Origin: Rodentibacter caecimuris
GTDB lineage: Bacteria; Pseudomonadota; Gammaproteobacteria; Enterobacterales; Pasteurellaceae
DNA length: 64,000 bases
Strand: one strand, 5' to 3'
Assembly (NCBI RefSeq): GCF_024622045.1
Contig: NZ_JANKBP010000001.1
The notes below the pieces were generated by a model that did not search any database, was not told the origin of the DNA, and saw only the letters and a program-made list of their open reading frames with translations. The translations under genes were made by a program, and so were the position numbers. Below are positions 54,453-63,590 of the stretch, one piece after another (the stretch's first letter is position 1; every line of letters begins with the position of its first letter).

Positions 54453-55052
54453 TCAGTTATGAAAACGTTGCGTATCACGTGAGCGAAAGAGTAACATTGC
54501 GCTGGGTTTGTGAGTATCTTTTAGACCAAACAGGCAGCAAGCCACAGAACCGATGGGCAATTCTTCCGGTAAAAATATTAAAGATTTCTCTTTACCGCTT
54601 AATTCACCCAAATAAAATTGGCGTAATCCTAAACGTTCCAAACGAATAATTTCAAAGGCTTTACGATCAACCCAATTATGCGAGGGGATACTTTCCGTTT
54701 TTTTCCAACTATCGGTAAATAGAAGAATTTTAGCGCCCTCCAATTCATAAGATTTTGCCCATTGATCTAATTTTTTTTCGATAGAACGAAAATCTTGCGC
54801 TTGAAACAATTTCTTTTGGAGTGGCATTAAGGCGAAGAAAATATCGGCGTCATGAATAGCCAGTCGGTGCAATTTTTCAAGTTGTGAGGTGAGTGCGGTA
54901 ATTTGTTGACGCTGTTGGTTTAATTGGGCATTAATGAGTGAAATCGTCCCTTTTTGTGAATGATGAAAAGTCAGTTTTCTTAAGAGTGAAGAATGTCGGG
55001 TAAAGAAATCAGGATGGCTTTCAAGGTAATGAATAATATCTTGTTCGTTCAT
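54453..55052 (-). CDS. DUF484 family protein, C-terminus cut by TGA
   Basis: A 199-residue protein of the DUF484 family (GAF-like fold), often found near xerC. Start MNEQDIIHYLESHPDFF and the RxSLL-type motif are typical. The frame stops at TGA (54455-54453) after RFHN, but the same frame continues for 23 codons to TAA at 54381 with sensible sequence (QDITFLKHLVDIVDIYLARH). Relatives are about 220 residues, so the TGA looks like a recent nonsense change, perhaps from TGG. Confidence 0.83.
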   Translation of the reverse strand: MNEQDIIHYLESHPDFFTRHSSLLRKLTFHHSQKGTISLINAQLNQQRQQITALTSQLEKLHRLAIHDADIFFALMPLQKKLFQAQDFRSIEKKLDQWAKSYELEGAKILLFTDSWKKTESIPSHNWVDRKAFEIIRLERLGLRQFYLGELSGKEKSLIFLPEELPIGSVACCLFGLKDTHKPSAMLLFRSRDTQRFHN

Positions 55053-55079
55053 AATATGTGATTCAAAACAGAAGAAAAA

Positions 55080-55106
55080 AAGACCGCACTTTTAAGTGCG
55101 GTCAAA
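55080..55106 (-). terminator. Uptake-signal terminator after purA
   Basis: GACCGCACTT (55082-55091) and AAGTGCGGTC (55094-55103): a 10-bp stem with a TT loop, followed on the minus strand by TTTTTTTC. Confidence 0.8.
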
Positions 55107-55120
55107 AAATAAGAAGAAAA

Positions 55121-56419
55121 TTATTCTACAAAGGGATCACGTAAAATCATTGTTTCTACGCGATCAGGGCCTGTTGATAGAATATCTACCGGAACTCCGG
55201 TGACTTCTTCAATACGTTTGATATAGTTAAGGCAATTTTGCGGTAATTTATTTACATCTGTAATACGGAAAGTATTTTCTTTCCAACCCAGTAAGGTTTC
55301 ATAAATAGGCTCAATACCTTCCCAATCTTTTGCTGAAAGTGGTGCGTATTCTACAATTTCACCATTTGGCATTTTATACGCCACACAGATTTTAATTTCA
55401 TCAAAGCCGTCCAATACATCCAATTTCGTCATACAAAAACCGGAAATAGAGTTGAGCTGAACCGCCCGACGAATGGCTACGGCGTCAAACCAACCGCAAC
55501 GACGCGGACGACCGGTTACCGCACCAAATTCATTCCCTTTACGTGCAATCTCAGCGCCTACATCATCGAATAATTCGGTAGTGAATGGACCTCCACCTAC
55601 GCGGGTACAGTAGGCTTTAATAATACCCAATACATAATCAAGATTACGAGGACCAAAGCCGGAACCGGTTGCAACGCCACCTGCCGTGGTGTTTGAACTG
55701 GTTACAAACGGGTAAGTACCGTGATCGATGTCTAACATAGTGCCTTGCGCACCTTCAAATAGGATATTGTCGCCGTTTTTGCGTGCAGTATCCAAAATTG
55801 TGGTAACATCTGCCACCATACCAGTGATAATATCAGCTACTGCCATGACATCATCTAAGGTTTTTTGATAATCGATCGGCTCAACTTTGTAGTAGTTTAC
55901 TAATTGGAAATTATAGTATTCAAGAATATTTTTAAGTTTTTCAGCAAAGGCTTTTTTGTCAAATAAATCGCTTACTCGCAATCCGCGACGGGCGACTTTA
56001 TCTTCATAAGCCGGCCCGATACCGCGACCGGTCGTACCGATTGCTTTTTTGCCTAGTGCTGCTTCACGGGCATGATCCATGGCAACGTGATAAGGGAGAA
56101 TCAAGGGACAAGCCTCGGAAATCAATAAACGCTCACGAACATTGATACCACGGTTTTCAAGCTCGCCCATTTCTTGCATTAATGCCGCAGGTGAAAGCAC
56201 CACGCCATTGCCGATAAGACAGGTTACATTTTGGCGTAAAATACCGGATGGGATCAAACGCAATACGGTTTTTTCACCATTAATAATAAGCGTATGTCCT
56301 GCGTTATGACCGCCTTGATAGCGCACAACATATTTTACGCGATCAGTTAACAAGTCAACGATTTTACCTTTACCTTCGTCACCCCATTGAGCGCCCAAGA
56401 TAACGACACTTTTTCCCAT
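55121..56419 (-). CDS. purA: Adenylosuccinate synthetase
   Basis: GTP-dependent first step from IMP to AMP. 432 residues; GTP loop GDEGKGK, the GTTGRGIGPAYEDK motif and the base-binding TGRPRRCGWFD. Start chosen at MGKSVVILG with AGGTGGAA upstream. Confidence 0.97.
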   Translation of the reverse strand: MGKSVVILGAQWGDEGKGKIVDLLTDRVKYVVRYQGGHNAGHTLIINGEKTVLRLIPSGILRQNVTCLIGNGVVLSPAALMQEMGELENRGINVRERLLISEACPLILPYHVAMDHAREAALGKKAIGTTGRGIGPAYEDKVARRGLRVSDLFDKKAFAEKLKNILEYYNFQLVNYYKVEPIDYQKTLDDVMAVADIITGMVADVTTILDTARKNGDNILFEGAQGTMLDIDHGTYPFVTSSNTTAGGVATGSGFGPRNLDYVLGIIKAYCTRVGGGPFTTELFDDVGAEIARKGNEFGAVTGRPRRCGWFDAVAIRRAVQLNSISGFCMTKLDVLDGFDEIKICVAYKMPNGEIVEYAPLSAKDWEGIEPIYETLLGWKENTFRITDVNKLPQNCLNYIKRIEEVTGVPVDILSTGPDRVETMILRDPFVE

Positions 56420-56605
56420 AATTTCCACCTTTTAAATTTGGTTGATTGATCAAATGAAATGAATAGCCGGATGTTTTTTTATTCTTTTTTATTACCCTAA
56501 AAATTAAATTCTATACTTTAATTGAGGGATGAATATTAATTTAGAACGAATCACGACCCGCTATATTAAACTATTCTGCTGTGACTTTCTAGTTTTGATA
56601 CGCCT

Positions 56606-57400
56606 TCAATTTACCGGTGAATTAATGGCTTTTCGTTCACGGCGAAATAAAATAACGAATAACCCGAGCAATAGACCGATTCCGGCACCTAGGTATCCCC
56701 AACTGTTTGGTCTTCTTATTTCCATCTGCTGTGGACTTTTAGTGAAATGAAATGCGGTAAAATTCTCGTCAAGCGGATTAACGGATTTCATCATATTGAG
56801 TTTTCCCTGCCAATCTTGACGTTCCACGCTATTACCGTAAGGAATATTGCCCAAATTGAGTTCTGCTGCGGTTTTTACTTGAGTAAATAAATTTTTCCAT
56901 TGGAGAATGAGGTCGGCATACATCATTTTTCTTGTAATGGTATTACTATTATCAAGAAGTGAGGAAAGCAATGCTTGTGATTCCCCTGCTTCACTTAATG
57001 TAATGGTAATTTTCCCGGTGTTATAACTGAGCGGCTGGAAGTGGGTATTATTGATTAAATCATTTAATAGTCGGGCATTGTCTGTCGTGTTTTTACTGAT
57101 TTTTTGCTTGTAATAGCTTGAGTTTTCCCAAAAGTGTTTTAGGTTGTCATAAGAAACCAACTGTTTGGTAAAATTTTGATAAACTAATTCGGTAACTTTA
57201 CTATCCGTTGTATCTTTCCCTTGCATGAGTTGGTACATAGAGTGGAGGGAATAATAATTGCCCAGTTCGGATAGGGTAGGATGAGTGATTTCCACTTCTG
57301 TTTTCCATTTTGCGTTTAGCCAATAGCCTGATGCATAGCCGATTACACCACAAAGTGCGGTTGAAATGACGAGTGTTTTTAGTGTCTTTAAATATGACAT
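56606..57400 (-). CDS. Wzz-like chain-length determinant protein
   Basis: A 264-residue inner-membrane protein with an N-terminal helix (LVISTALCGVIGYASGYWL), a large periplasmic helical domain, and a C-terminal Pro-rich helix (RRPNSWGYLGAGIGLLLG), the Wzz/PCP-1 topology. Wzz sets the length of O-antigen or other glycans. No polymer genes lie nearby, so the glycan is unknown. Confidence 0.75.
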   Translation of the reverse strand: MSYLKTLKTLVISTALCGVIGYASGYWLNAKWKTEVEITHPTLSELGNYYSLHSMYQLMQGKDTTDSKVTELVYQNFTKQLVSYDNLKHFWENSSYYKQKISKNTTDNARLLNDLINNTHFQPLSYNTGKITITLSEAGESQALLSSLLDNSNTITRKMMYADLILQWKNLFTQVKTAAELNLGNIPYGNSVERQDWQGKLNMMKSVNPLDENFTAFHFTKSPQQMEIRRPNSWGYLGAGIGLLLGLFVILFRRERKAINSPVN

Positions 57401-57499
57401 ACTATTTTTCCTATTCGTTTTTTATTGAGATTTTATTTTAAGGTTCCCCTCCTTTCTGCATTATTTACAGCTTAGTAAGAACAAAAGGGTAACAATATT

Positions 57500-57533
57500 G
57501 AAGTCACATTTTGATTGGTTCAAAAGTGACTTC
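57500..57533. repeat. Stem-loop downstream of lysC
   Basis: GAAGTCAC (57500-57507) and GTGACTTC (57526-57533), perfect 8-bp arms, without a clear T tract. Confidence 0.4.
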
Positions 57534-57549
57534 ATTCAGGTAACGGGTA

Positions 57550-58902
57550 TTATTCAAACAACGATTTATGTAACGAGCGAACCACCTCATCGGCGTGTTT
57601 ACTCTGTACTAACATACAAATATTATTAGTACTGGCACCGTAGCTGATCATACGAACATTGTAAGATTCCAGCGTTTCAAAAATACGTTTTGCGATACCT
57701 GACGCAATATGGAGTTCGTTTCCGATAAGTGCGACAAGGGATAAACCGGTATCGACTTTTACCGTACAATATTGGCTTAGCTCTTCCAACAATTCGCCTG
57801 AAATCAATGTTGTACCGGATGAGCTTGAGCCTGTTTTATCAAGTGTTAAAGCAATGCTTATTTCCGATGTGGTAATGGTATCTACGGAAATTTTGTGTTT
57901 TGCCAAGATACTGAATACGTTTGCCAAGAAACCTTGGGCGTGTAGCATACTCAGGCTGGAAAGGGTCAATAACGTTTGATCTCTGCGCAATGCAATCGCT
58001 CGGAAAGTCGGTCTGGGCTGCGGATCGCGGGTTACCCAAGTTCCTCCGTCTTGTGGTGCTTTGCTTGAACCCACATATACGGGAATATTGCTGCGAACGG
58101 CAGGCAATAATGTTGCCGGATGAAGTACTTTGGCGCCGAAGGTTGCCATTTCCGCAGCCTCTGCAAAACTCATTGTATCAATGCGTTGTGCTGTTGGTAC
58201 AATACGGGGATCCGTGGTGTAAATGCCGGCAACATCAGTCCAAATTAATACATCTTTTGCATTTAATACCTCGGCTAAGAGTGCCGCGGAGTAGTCGCTG
58301 CCGCCACGCCCCAATGTTGTTGTTTTCCCGCCCGGTTCACGGCCGATAAAACCTTGAGTAATGATTAATTCACCACGGTCAATCAATGGTTTTAAAATAT
58401 TGTCGCTATTGCGTTGGGTTTTTTCGTCATCCGGTACGGCTTTGCCAAAATGATTATTGGTTGCCACAATACTACGCATATCTATCCAACTCGCACTTTT
58501 ATTTTGTTCACGCAAAATTTCAATAAAAATTTGTGTTGACATCATTTCGCCGTGGCTGATTAATTCGTCTGTCAAGGCGGTTGAGGTAGCAAGGCTTGCG
58601 GCTTCGGAAAGATATTCAATATTCTCAATATATTTTTCAATGATTGGTCGAACAAGAGAATCGTCTTTCAGTTCGTTTAAAATATTTTCTTGAATTTGAC
58701 GTACTTCCCCAACTAATCTTCTGCGTTTTTCCGCTTCCACACCATTGGCAAGTTCCACCAAAAGATTTGTGACGCCGGCAGAGGCTGAAAGGACAACAAT
58801 GCGCGTGTTTGGATCATTAATAATAATTTTTGCACAGGCTGTCATTGCTGCGTAGTTGGCAACGGAAGTACCGCCGAATTTAGCGACAGATAAATGAGAC
58901 AT
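57550..58902 (-). CDS. lysC: Aspartate kinase (lysine-sensitive type III)
   Basis: Phosphorylates aspartate to open the lysine/threonine/methionine pathway. 450 residues: kinase domain with FGGTSVANYAAM, then two ACT domains at the C-terminus that bind lysine. GGAGAATATTTT before the ATG. No room for a lysine riboswitch: only 112 bases separate it from sanA. Confidence 0.93.
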   Translation of the reverse strand: MSHLSVAKFGGTSVANYAAMTACAKIIINDPNTRIVVLSASAGVTNLLVELANGVEAEKRRRLVGEVRQIQENILNELKDDSLVRPIIEKYIENIEYLSEAASLATSTALTDELISHGEMMSTQIFIEILREQNKSASWIDMRSIVATNNHFGKAVPDDEKTQRNSDNILKPLIDRGELIITQGFIGREPGGKTTTLGRGGSDYSAALLAEVLNAKDVLIWTDVAGIYTTDPRIVPTAQRIDTMSFAEAAEMATFGAKVLHPATLLPAVRSNIPVYVGSSKAPQDGGTWVTRDPQPRPTFRAIALRRDQTLLTLSSLSMLHAQGFLANVFSILAKHKISVDTITTSEISIALTLDKTGSSSSGTTLISGELLEELSQYCTVKVDTGLSLVALIGNELHIASGIAKRIFETLESYNVRMISYGASTNNICMLVQSKHADEVVRSLHKSLFE

Positions 58903-59014
58903 AAAATATTCTCCTGTTAAATGAATGTTCTAAGTATAGTGTTTGCAAAAGCATAGAAATAACGATTTAGTCAAACATTGTCAAATGGATTTCATAAAAA
59001 GCCGGTTAGATTTT

Positions 59015-59716
59015 TCATTCATTATCAGGAAGTGGGAGAGGCTCCGGTTTGCCTAGAAAATAAGGTTGAATACCAATTGCCAAATCAAAGATTGCTTTCA
59101 GGCGGGCAAAGGTTTCTCGAATACGTGTACCGAAATAGACATCGGGCTGTTTGGCGGCGAAACAAATCGCATCAATATCATAATATTTGGCGATAAACAG
59201 GGCTCGCTCACAATGAAATTTTTGGCTGATAATAATATAAGAAGGGACTTGGAAAACTTTATTGGCACGCACCACAGAATCTAATGTACGGAAACCGGCA
59301 AAATCCAGGAAAAGACGATCTCTCGGCACATTCATTTTTCGTAAATCCCTCAACATTGTGCGCGGCTCATTATATTGTAATGTCCGATTATCACCACTGA
59401 GCAGAAGATAGCTCACTTTTTGATTTTCGAGAAGTGTTTTTGCCGCAGTAAGACGATTGGTGTAGTAATCGTTGGTTTTGCCGGTAGCAACATATTTTGA
59501 TGTGCCGAGTACGACTCCGTAAGGGCGGTAGGGCAATTTATCCACTTTTTCAAATACGCTGTCACGAACATAGAAACTGATAGATTGATCGATTATCAGA
59601 CAAGCTAAAAGAAAAGATAGGCTCACGCAGTACATCCGGCGAATCATTTTTTTTAAATGAAAACGATGCCAAAGGGAAAGTGCGGTCATTTTGAGAGATA
59701 ATTTTGAATCAATCAT
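59015..59716 (-). CDS. sanA: SanA-like DUF218 membrane protein
   Basis: A SanA/YdcF-family protein linked to envelope barrier function. One N-terminal membrane helix, then the DUF218 domain with VVLGTSKYVATGK, LLLSGDN, YNEPRTML, DFAGFRTLDS and SQKFHCERALFIA, all matching E. coli SanA in order. The start is uncertain: Met codons at 59716, 59689 and 59647 are possible, none with a strong ribosome site. Confidence 0.88.
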   Translation of the reverse strand: MIDSKLSLKMTALSLWHRFHLKKMIRRMYCVSLSFLLACLIIDQSISFYVRDSVFEKVDKLPYRPYGVVLGTSKYVATGKTNDYYTNRLTAAKTLLENQKVSYLLLSGDNRTLQYNEPRTMLRDLRKMNVPRDRLFLDFAGFRTLDSVVRANKVFQVPSYIIISQKFHCERALFIAKYYDIDAICFAAKQPDVYFGTRIRETFARLKAIFDLAIGIQPYFLGKPEPLPLPDNE

Positions 59717-59784
59717 GTAACTAAAATAATGAAAACTTGAGGTAAGTTCAAGCTGAATTTTGTGTTCACCGCTCACTATGTTGG

Positions 59785-59806
59785 TTTAGCCGTTTAGACG
59801 GCTAAA
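59785..59806 (+). promoter_or_regulatory. MetJ-like operator upstream of metX
   Basis: Two adjacent 8-base boxes, AGCCGTTT (59788-59795) and AGACGGCT (59796-59803), match the MetJ box AGACGTCT at 6 and 7 positions. They form a 9-bp inverted repeat (TTTAGCCGT...ACGGCTAAA) just before the -35. Confidence 0.72.
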
Positions 59807-59811
59807 ATTTC

Positions 59812-59839
59812 TTGACAAAGATAATAAGCTGTTGATAAT
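59812..59839 (+). promoter_or_regulatory. Sigma-70 promoter of metX
   Basis: Perfect -35 TTGACA (59812-59817), 16-base spacer, -10 GATAAT (59834-59839). The operator lies immediately upstream. Confidence 0.75.
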
Positions 59840-59874
59840 TGGAAACATCTTTAATTTCACGCAGTAGGTTTTCA

Positions 59875-60960
59875 ATGTCGTCTGTCCAAAATGTGGTGCT
59901 TTTTCAAGATAATCCGCTACAACTTATGTTGGGCGGTGAAATTTCGCTGATTAACGTGGCTTATCAAACTTATGGGACATTGAATGCGGATAAAAATAAC
60001 ATCGTGCTAATTTGCCATGCGCTAACCGGGGATGCGCAGCCTTATTTTTCGGATAAAGAAAAAAACGGCTGGTGGCAGAATTTTATGGGCGATGGTCTTG
60101 CGCTAGATACTTCCCGTTATTTTTTTATTTGCTCGAATGTATTGGGCGGCTGCAAAGGCACGACAGGGCCGGCTTCCGTTAATCCTAAAACGGGCAAGCC
60201 TTATGGTAGCCAATTTCCGAATATTACAGTACAGGACATTGTGCATGTGCAAAAAGCACTACTAGATCATTTAGGCGTAACACACCTGAAAGCGGTGATT
60301 GGCGGATCTTTCGGCGGAATGCAAGCAACCCAATGGGGCATTGAATATCCGGATTTTGTTGATAATATCGTTAACCTTTGTTCATCACTTTTTTTCAGTG
60401 CGGAAGCCATAGGATTTAATCATGTTATGCGTCAGGCTGTGATTAATGATCCCAATTTTAATGGCGGAGATTATTATGATGGCGCACCGCCCGATCAAGG
60501 TTTATCCATTGCCCGTATGTTAGGAATGCTGACTTATCGTACGGATTTACAGCTTGCTAAAGCGTTTGGACGGGCGACTAAATCGGAAGGAGATTTTTGG
60601 GGAGATTATTTCCAAGTAGAATCTTATCTGACTTACCAAGGTAAAAAATTCCTTGAACGCTTTGATGCCAACAGCTATTTGCATTTGCTTCGCGCCTTGG
60701 ATATGTATGATCCGAGCTTGGGCTATTCTGATGTTAAAGCAGCGCTTTCACGTATCAAAGCACGCTATACGCTGATTTCGGTAACAACCGATCAACTGTT
60801 TAAATCCATTGATTTACATAAAACCAAGCAGCTTTTAGAACAAAGTAATGTTTCCTTGAATTTTTACGAATTTCCATCGGTTTATGGGCATGATGCCTTT
60901 TTGGTTGATTACGATGGATTTGATAAGTGGATTAGTGAAGGCTTGGCAGGTAAAAATTAA
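59875..60960 (+). CDS. metX: Homoserine O-acyltransferase MetX
   Basis: Acylates homoserine for methionine synthesis (acetyl transfer by family; acetyl versus succinyl is not certain). 361 residues, alpha/beta hydrolase fold, nucleophile Ser in GGSFGGMQATQW, catalytic His in YGHDAFLVDY. Start chosen at MSSVQN with AGTAGG upstream. Confidence 0.93.
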   Translation: MSSVQNVVLFQDNPLQLMLGGEISLINVAYQTYGTLNADKNNIVLICHALTGDAQPYFSDKEKNGWWQNFMGDGLALDTSRYFFICSNVLGGCKGTTGPASVNPKTGKPYGSQFPNITVQDIVHVQKALLDHLGVTHLKAVIGGSFGGMQATQWGIEYPDFVDNIVNLCSSLFFSAEAIGFNHVMRQAVINDPNFNGGDYYDGAPPDQGLSIARMLGMLTYRTDLQLAKAFGRATKSEGDFWGDYFQVESYLTYQGKKFLERFDANSYLHLLRALDMYDPSLGYSDVKAALSRIKARYTLISVTTDQLFKSIDLHKTKQLLEQSNVSLNFYEFPSVYGHDAFLVDYDGFDKWISEGLAGKN

Positions 60961-60989
60961 AAAGTGCGGTAATTTCTACCGCACTTTTC
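60960..60989. terminator. Uptake-signal bidirectional terminator
   Basis: AAAGTGCGGTA (60961-60971) and TACCGCACTTT (60977-60987), perfect 11-bp arms between convergent genes. Confidence 0.85.
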
Positions 60990-61543
60990 TATAGGTAGCT
61001 TACAAATTCTTCAACATTCCCGCCACGTGATTCACGTTCAAGTTTTTCCGCCGCCGTACCAAGCATCAATAACGCTACAATTTTGTCTTGTTTGCGACAG
61101 CCAAGGGCGTGCCGTAACGCACTTCCATTGATCCATTTTCCCGTAATCCAAACATTATCAAAACCTTGCGCATTGGCGGCAAGTTGAATGCCGTAAGCGG
61201 CACAGCCGGCGGTAAGTAGCTGTTCCCAAGTGGGTACTTTTTCCACATCAGGATTAATTTTAGCGATAACCGCAATGACCATCGGCGCGCGATGAGCAAG
61301 TTTTTCGGCTTTTTTTAAGCGCTCTTCGCCAAGGTTGAGTTCTACCGCGGCTTCCTTGAGTAAATGTTCTAATTTATCCAATCCTTCATTTTCTATAACA
61401 ACAAAGTGATAAGGCTGCAATTTGCCATGATCCGGCGTGTGAAGTGCCGCCTGAAAAATTTGCTCAAGTTGGGCTTTGCTTGGTGCAGGGGAGGTAAGTT
61501 TTTTATTTGAGCGTCGTGTTGTTAATAGGGTTAATGTATCCAT
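60989..61543 (-). CDS. ydjA: YdjA-like nitroreductase
   Basis: A small FMN-dependent nitroreductase, 184 residues. RRSNKKL near the N-terminus and the PDHGKLQPYHFVV motif match E. coli YdjA. Native substrate unknown. Confidence 0.87.
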   Translation of the reverse strand: MDTLTLLTTRRSNKKLTSPAPSKAQLEQIFQAALHTPDHGKLQPYHFVVIENEGLDKLEHLLKEAAVELNLGEERLKKAEKLAHRAPMVIAVIAKINPDVEKVPTWEQLLTAGCAAYGIQLAANAQGFDNVWITGKWINGSALRHALGCRKQDKIVALLMLGTAAEKLERESRGGNVEEFVSYL

Positions 61544-61645
61544 TTGATTTCACAGAGTAAATAAAAGTGTGGCGGATTATAGCATAGTTTTTAGCCTGAG
61601 TTTATGTTACGCTAAGCGCAATTTTTTCAACCTGTTAAAACCTTT

Positions 61646-63511
61646 ATGAACCCAATTTTCCGAGTGATCAAATTTTGTTGGCATACGCTAAATTTTATTC
61701 GTGATTTAGTGATGAATTTTTTCTTTTTAATTTTCATTTTTCTGTTGGTGACAATTTTCAGTATCACTGCAAATACTAAAAAAAACGCAGTGAATTTAAA
61801 TACGGATAAAGGAGCATTATTGCTAAATTTAGACGGTTACTTAGCCGACAATCGTGATGATGCTTTTGGCTGGCAGCAAATATTGCGAGAACTAAATAGC
61901 GGGGAGCGTATCCCGACTAAAATTTCAACCTTCGATGTGGTATATGCCATTAATTTAGCAAAAGAAGATGAGAATATTCGAGGATTAGTATTGGATCTCA
62001 ATTATTTTTCAGGCGGCGATTTGCCAGCCATGAATTATATCGGTAAAGCCATTCAAGATTTTAAAACATCAGAAAAACCGGTTATTGCGTTGGCTAACAA
62101 TTATTCTCAAGGGCAATATTTCTTAGCAAGTTTTGCCGATCAGATTTATTTAAACTCAATTGGTCAGGTCTCTATTCGAGGATTGGCGCAAGAAAATCTC
62201 TATTATAAAGATTTATTGGATAAGCTTGCCGTGACACCGCATATTTTCCGAGTGGGAACTTATAAATCCGCTGTCGAGCCTTTTTTGCGCAATGATATGT
62301 CGCCGGAAGCCAAACAAAATATGAATCAATGGCTAAATGGCATGTGGAATAACTATGTGCAAATTGTGAGTGGAAACCGTCATATTTCTGCGGAAACGTT
62401 GTTACCGAGTGCCAAACAATATTTGGCAGAATTAAAGACATTGAAAGGCGATAGTACGGCTTATACAAAACAGCGAAAATTGGTAACGGATATTGCCGAC
62501 AATCTGGAATTGGATAAAAAATTGACCGCACTTTTCGGTAAAAATAGAGAAGGCAAGGTAAATATGATTGGTTTTTCAAATTATTTATCCGGTTTTGAGG
62601 ATCGAATGGCTTCATCAAGAGATGAAAATAAAATTGCGGTGGTAAACGTTGAAGGGGCGATTATTGATGGCGAAAGCACGGAAGAAGAGGTCGGAGGCGA
62701 CAATGTGGTGCGCTTGTTACGTAAAGCCTACGATGATGAGCGGGTAAAAGCGGTCGTTTTGCGTGTGAATTCACCGGGAGGCAGTGCTTTTGCTTCGGAA
62801 TTAATTCGCCAAGAAGTGAATAATTTACAGAAAGTCGGTAAACCAGTGGTGGTGTCTATGGGATCAATGGCTGCCTCGGGCGGTTATTGGATTTCCGCCA
62901 CCTCCGATTACATTATTGCGGACAAAAATACCATTACCGGTTCTATCGGTATTTTTGGGATGTTACCGACCTTTGAAAATGCAATTAAAAAAATCGGTGT
63001 GAATAGTGATGGCGTCGCCACAACTGAACTGGCGGAAAGCTCTGTTTTCAGCCCGCTTTCAAAAAATACGCAAGATATTTACCAATTAGAAATTGAACAC
63101 GGCTATGATAAATTCTTAGATTTAGTGAGTCGTGGCCGTCAAATATCAAAAACTGCCGTGGATAAAATTGCTCAGGGGCAAGTATGGTTGGGTACGGATG
63201 CTTTTAAACATAATCTTGTGGATGAATTGGGGGATTTTGATCGTGCGGTAGAAAAAGCAGGCGAATTGATCAATTTTCATCGTGAAACCGTGATTGAAGA
63301 TTTTACGGTGGAATGGATGACAGAAGAAGATAGCAGTATGCTCGGTAAATTGTTTCGGGATCTTAAATATAACGCCCAGCAATTTATGCTGACTTGGCTT
63401 GATTTACCAAAACCGATTCAACAACTCAAACAGCATTTAAATCAACTGAATAAGTTTAATGATCCTAAAGGACAATATTTGTATTGTTTGAATTGCGGCG
63501 GAGTAAAATAA
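61646..63511 (+). CDS. sppA: Signal peptide peptidase SppA, 67 kDa type
   Basis: A membrane-anchored Ser/Lys protease that degrades released signal peptides. 621 residues, N-terminal membrane helix (FFFLIFIFLLVTIF), tandem ClpP-like halves. Catalytic Lys in VGTYKSAVEPF (first half) and nucleophile Ser in GSMAASGGYWIS (second half). Full length. Confidence 0.95.
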   Translation: MNPIFRVIKFCWHTLNFIRDLVMNFFFLIFIFLLVTIFSITANTKKNAVNLNTDKGALLLNLDGYLADNRDDAFGWQQILRELNSGERIPTKISTFDVVYAINLAKEDENIRGLVLDLNYFSGGDLPAMNYIGKAIQDFKTSEKPVIALANNYSQGQYFLASFADQIYLNSIGQVSIRGLAQENLYYKDLLDKLAVTPHIFRVGTYKSAVEPFLRNDMSPEAKQNMNQWLNGMWNNYVQIVSGNRHISAETLLPSAKQYLAELKTLKGDSTAYTKQRKLVTDIADNLELDKKLTALFGKNREGKVNMIGFSNYLSGFEDRMASSRDENKIAVVNVEGAIIDGESTEEEVGGDNVVRLLRKAYDDERVKAVVLRVNSPGGSAFASELIRQEVNNLQKVGKPVVVSMGSMAASGGYWISATSDYIIADKNTITGSIGIFGMLPTFENAIKKIGVNSDGVATTELAESSVFSPLSKNTQDIYQLEIEHGYDKFLDLVSRGRQISKTAVDKIAQGQVWLGTDAFKHNLVDELGDFDRAVEKAGELINFHRETVIEDFTVEWMTEEDSSMLGKLFRDLKYNAQQFMLTWLDLPKPIQQLKQHLNQLNKFNDPKGQYLYCLNCGGVK

Positions 63512-63538
63512 TCGAATTTGACGCAATGTTATTTTTAA

Positions 63539-63568
63539 AGAAAAAGCAGGGAATTCCCTGCTTTTTTA
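63539..63568. terminator. Perfect palindromic terminator
   Basis: AAAAAGCAGGGAATTCCCTGCTTTTT at about 63541-63566, bidirectional, between convergent genes. Confidence 0.85.
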
Positions 63569-63590
63569 TAAAGTGCGGTCAATTTAGAGT

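Noticed and set aside
58903..59014. Lysine riboswitch before lysC
   Set aside because: The gap to sanA is only 112 bases, too short for the roughly 170-base L-box aptamer plus an expression platform, and no matching stems are visible.
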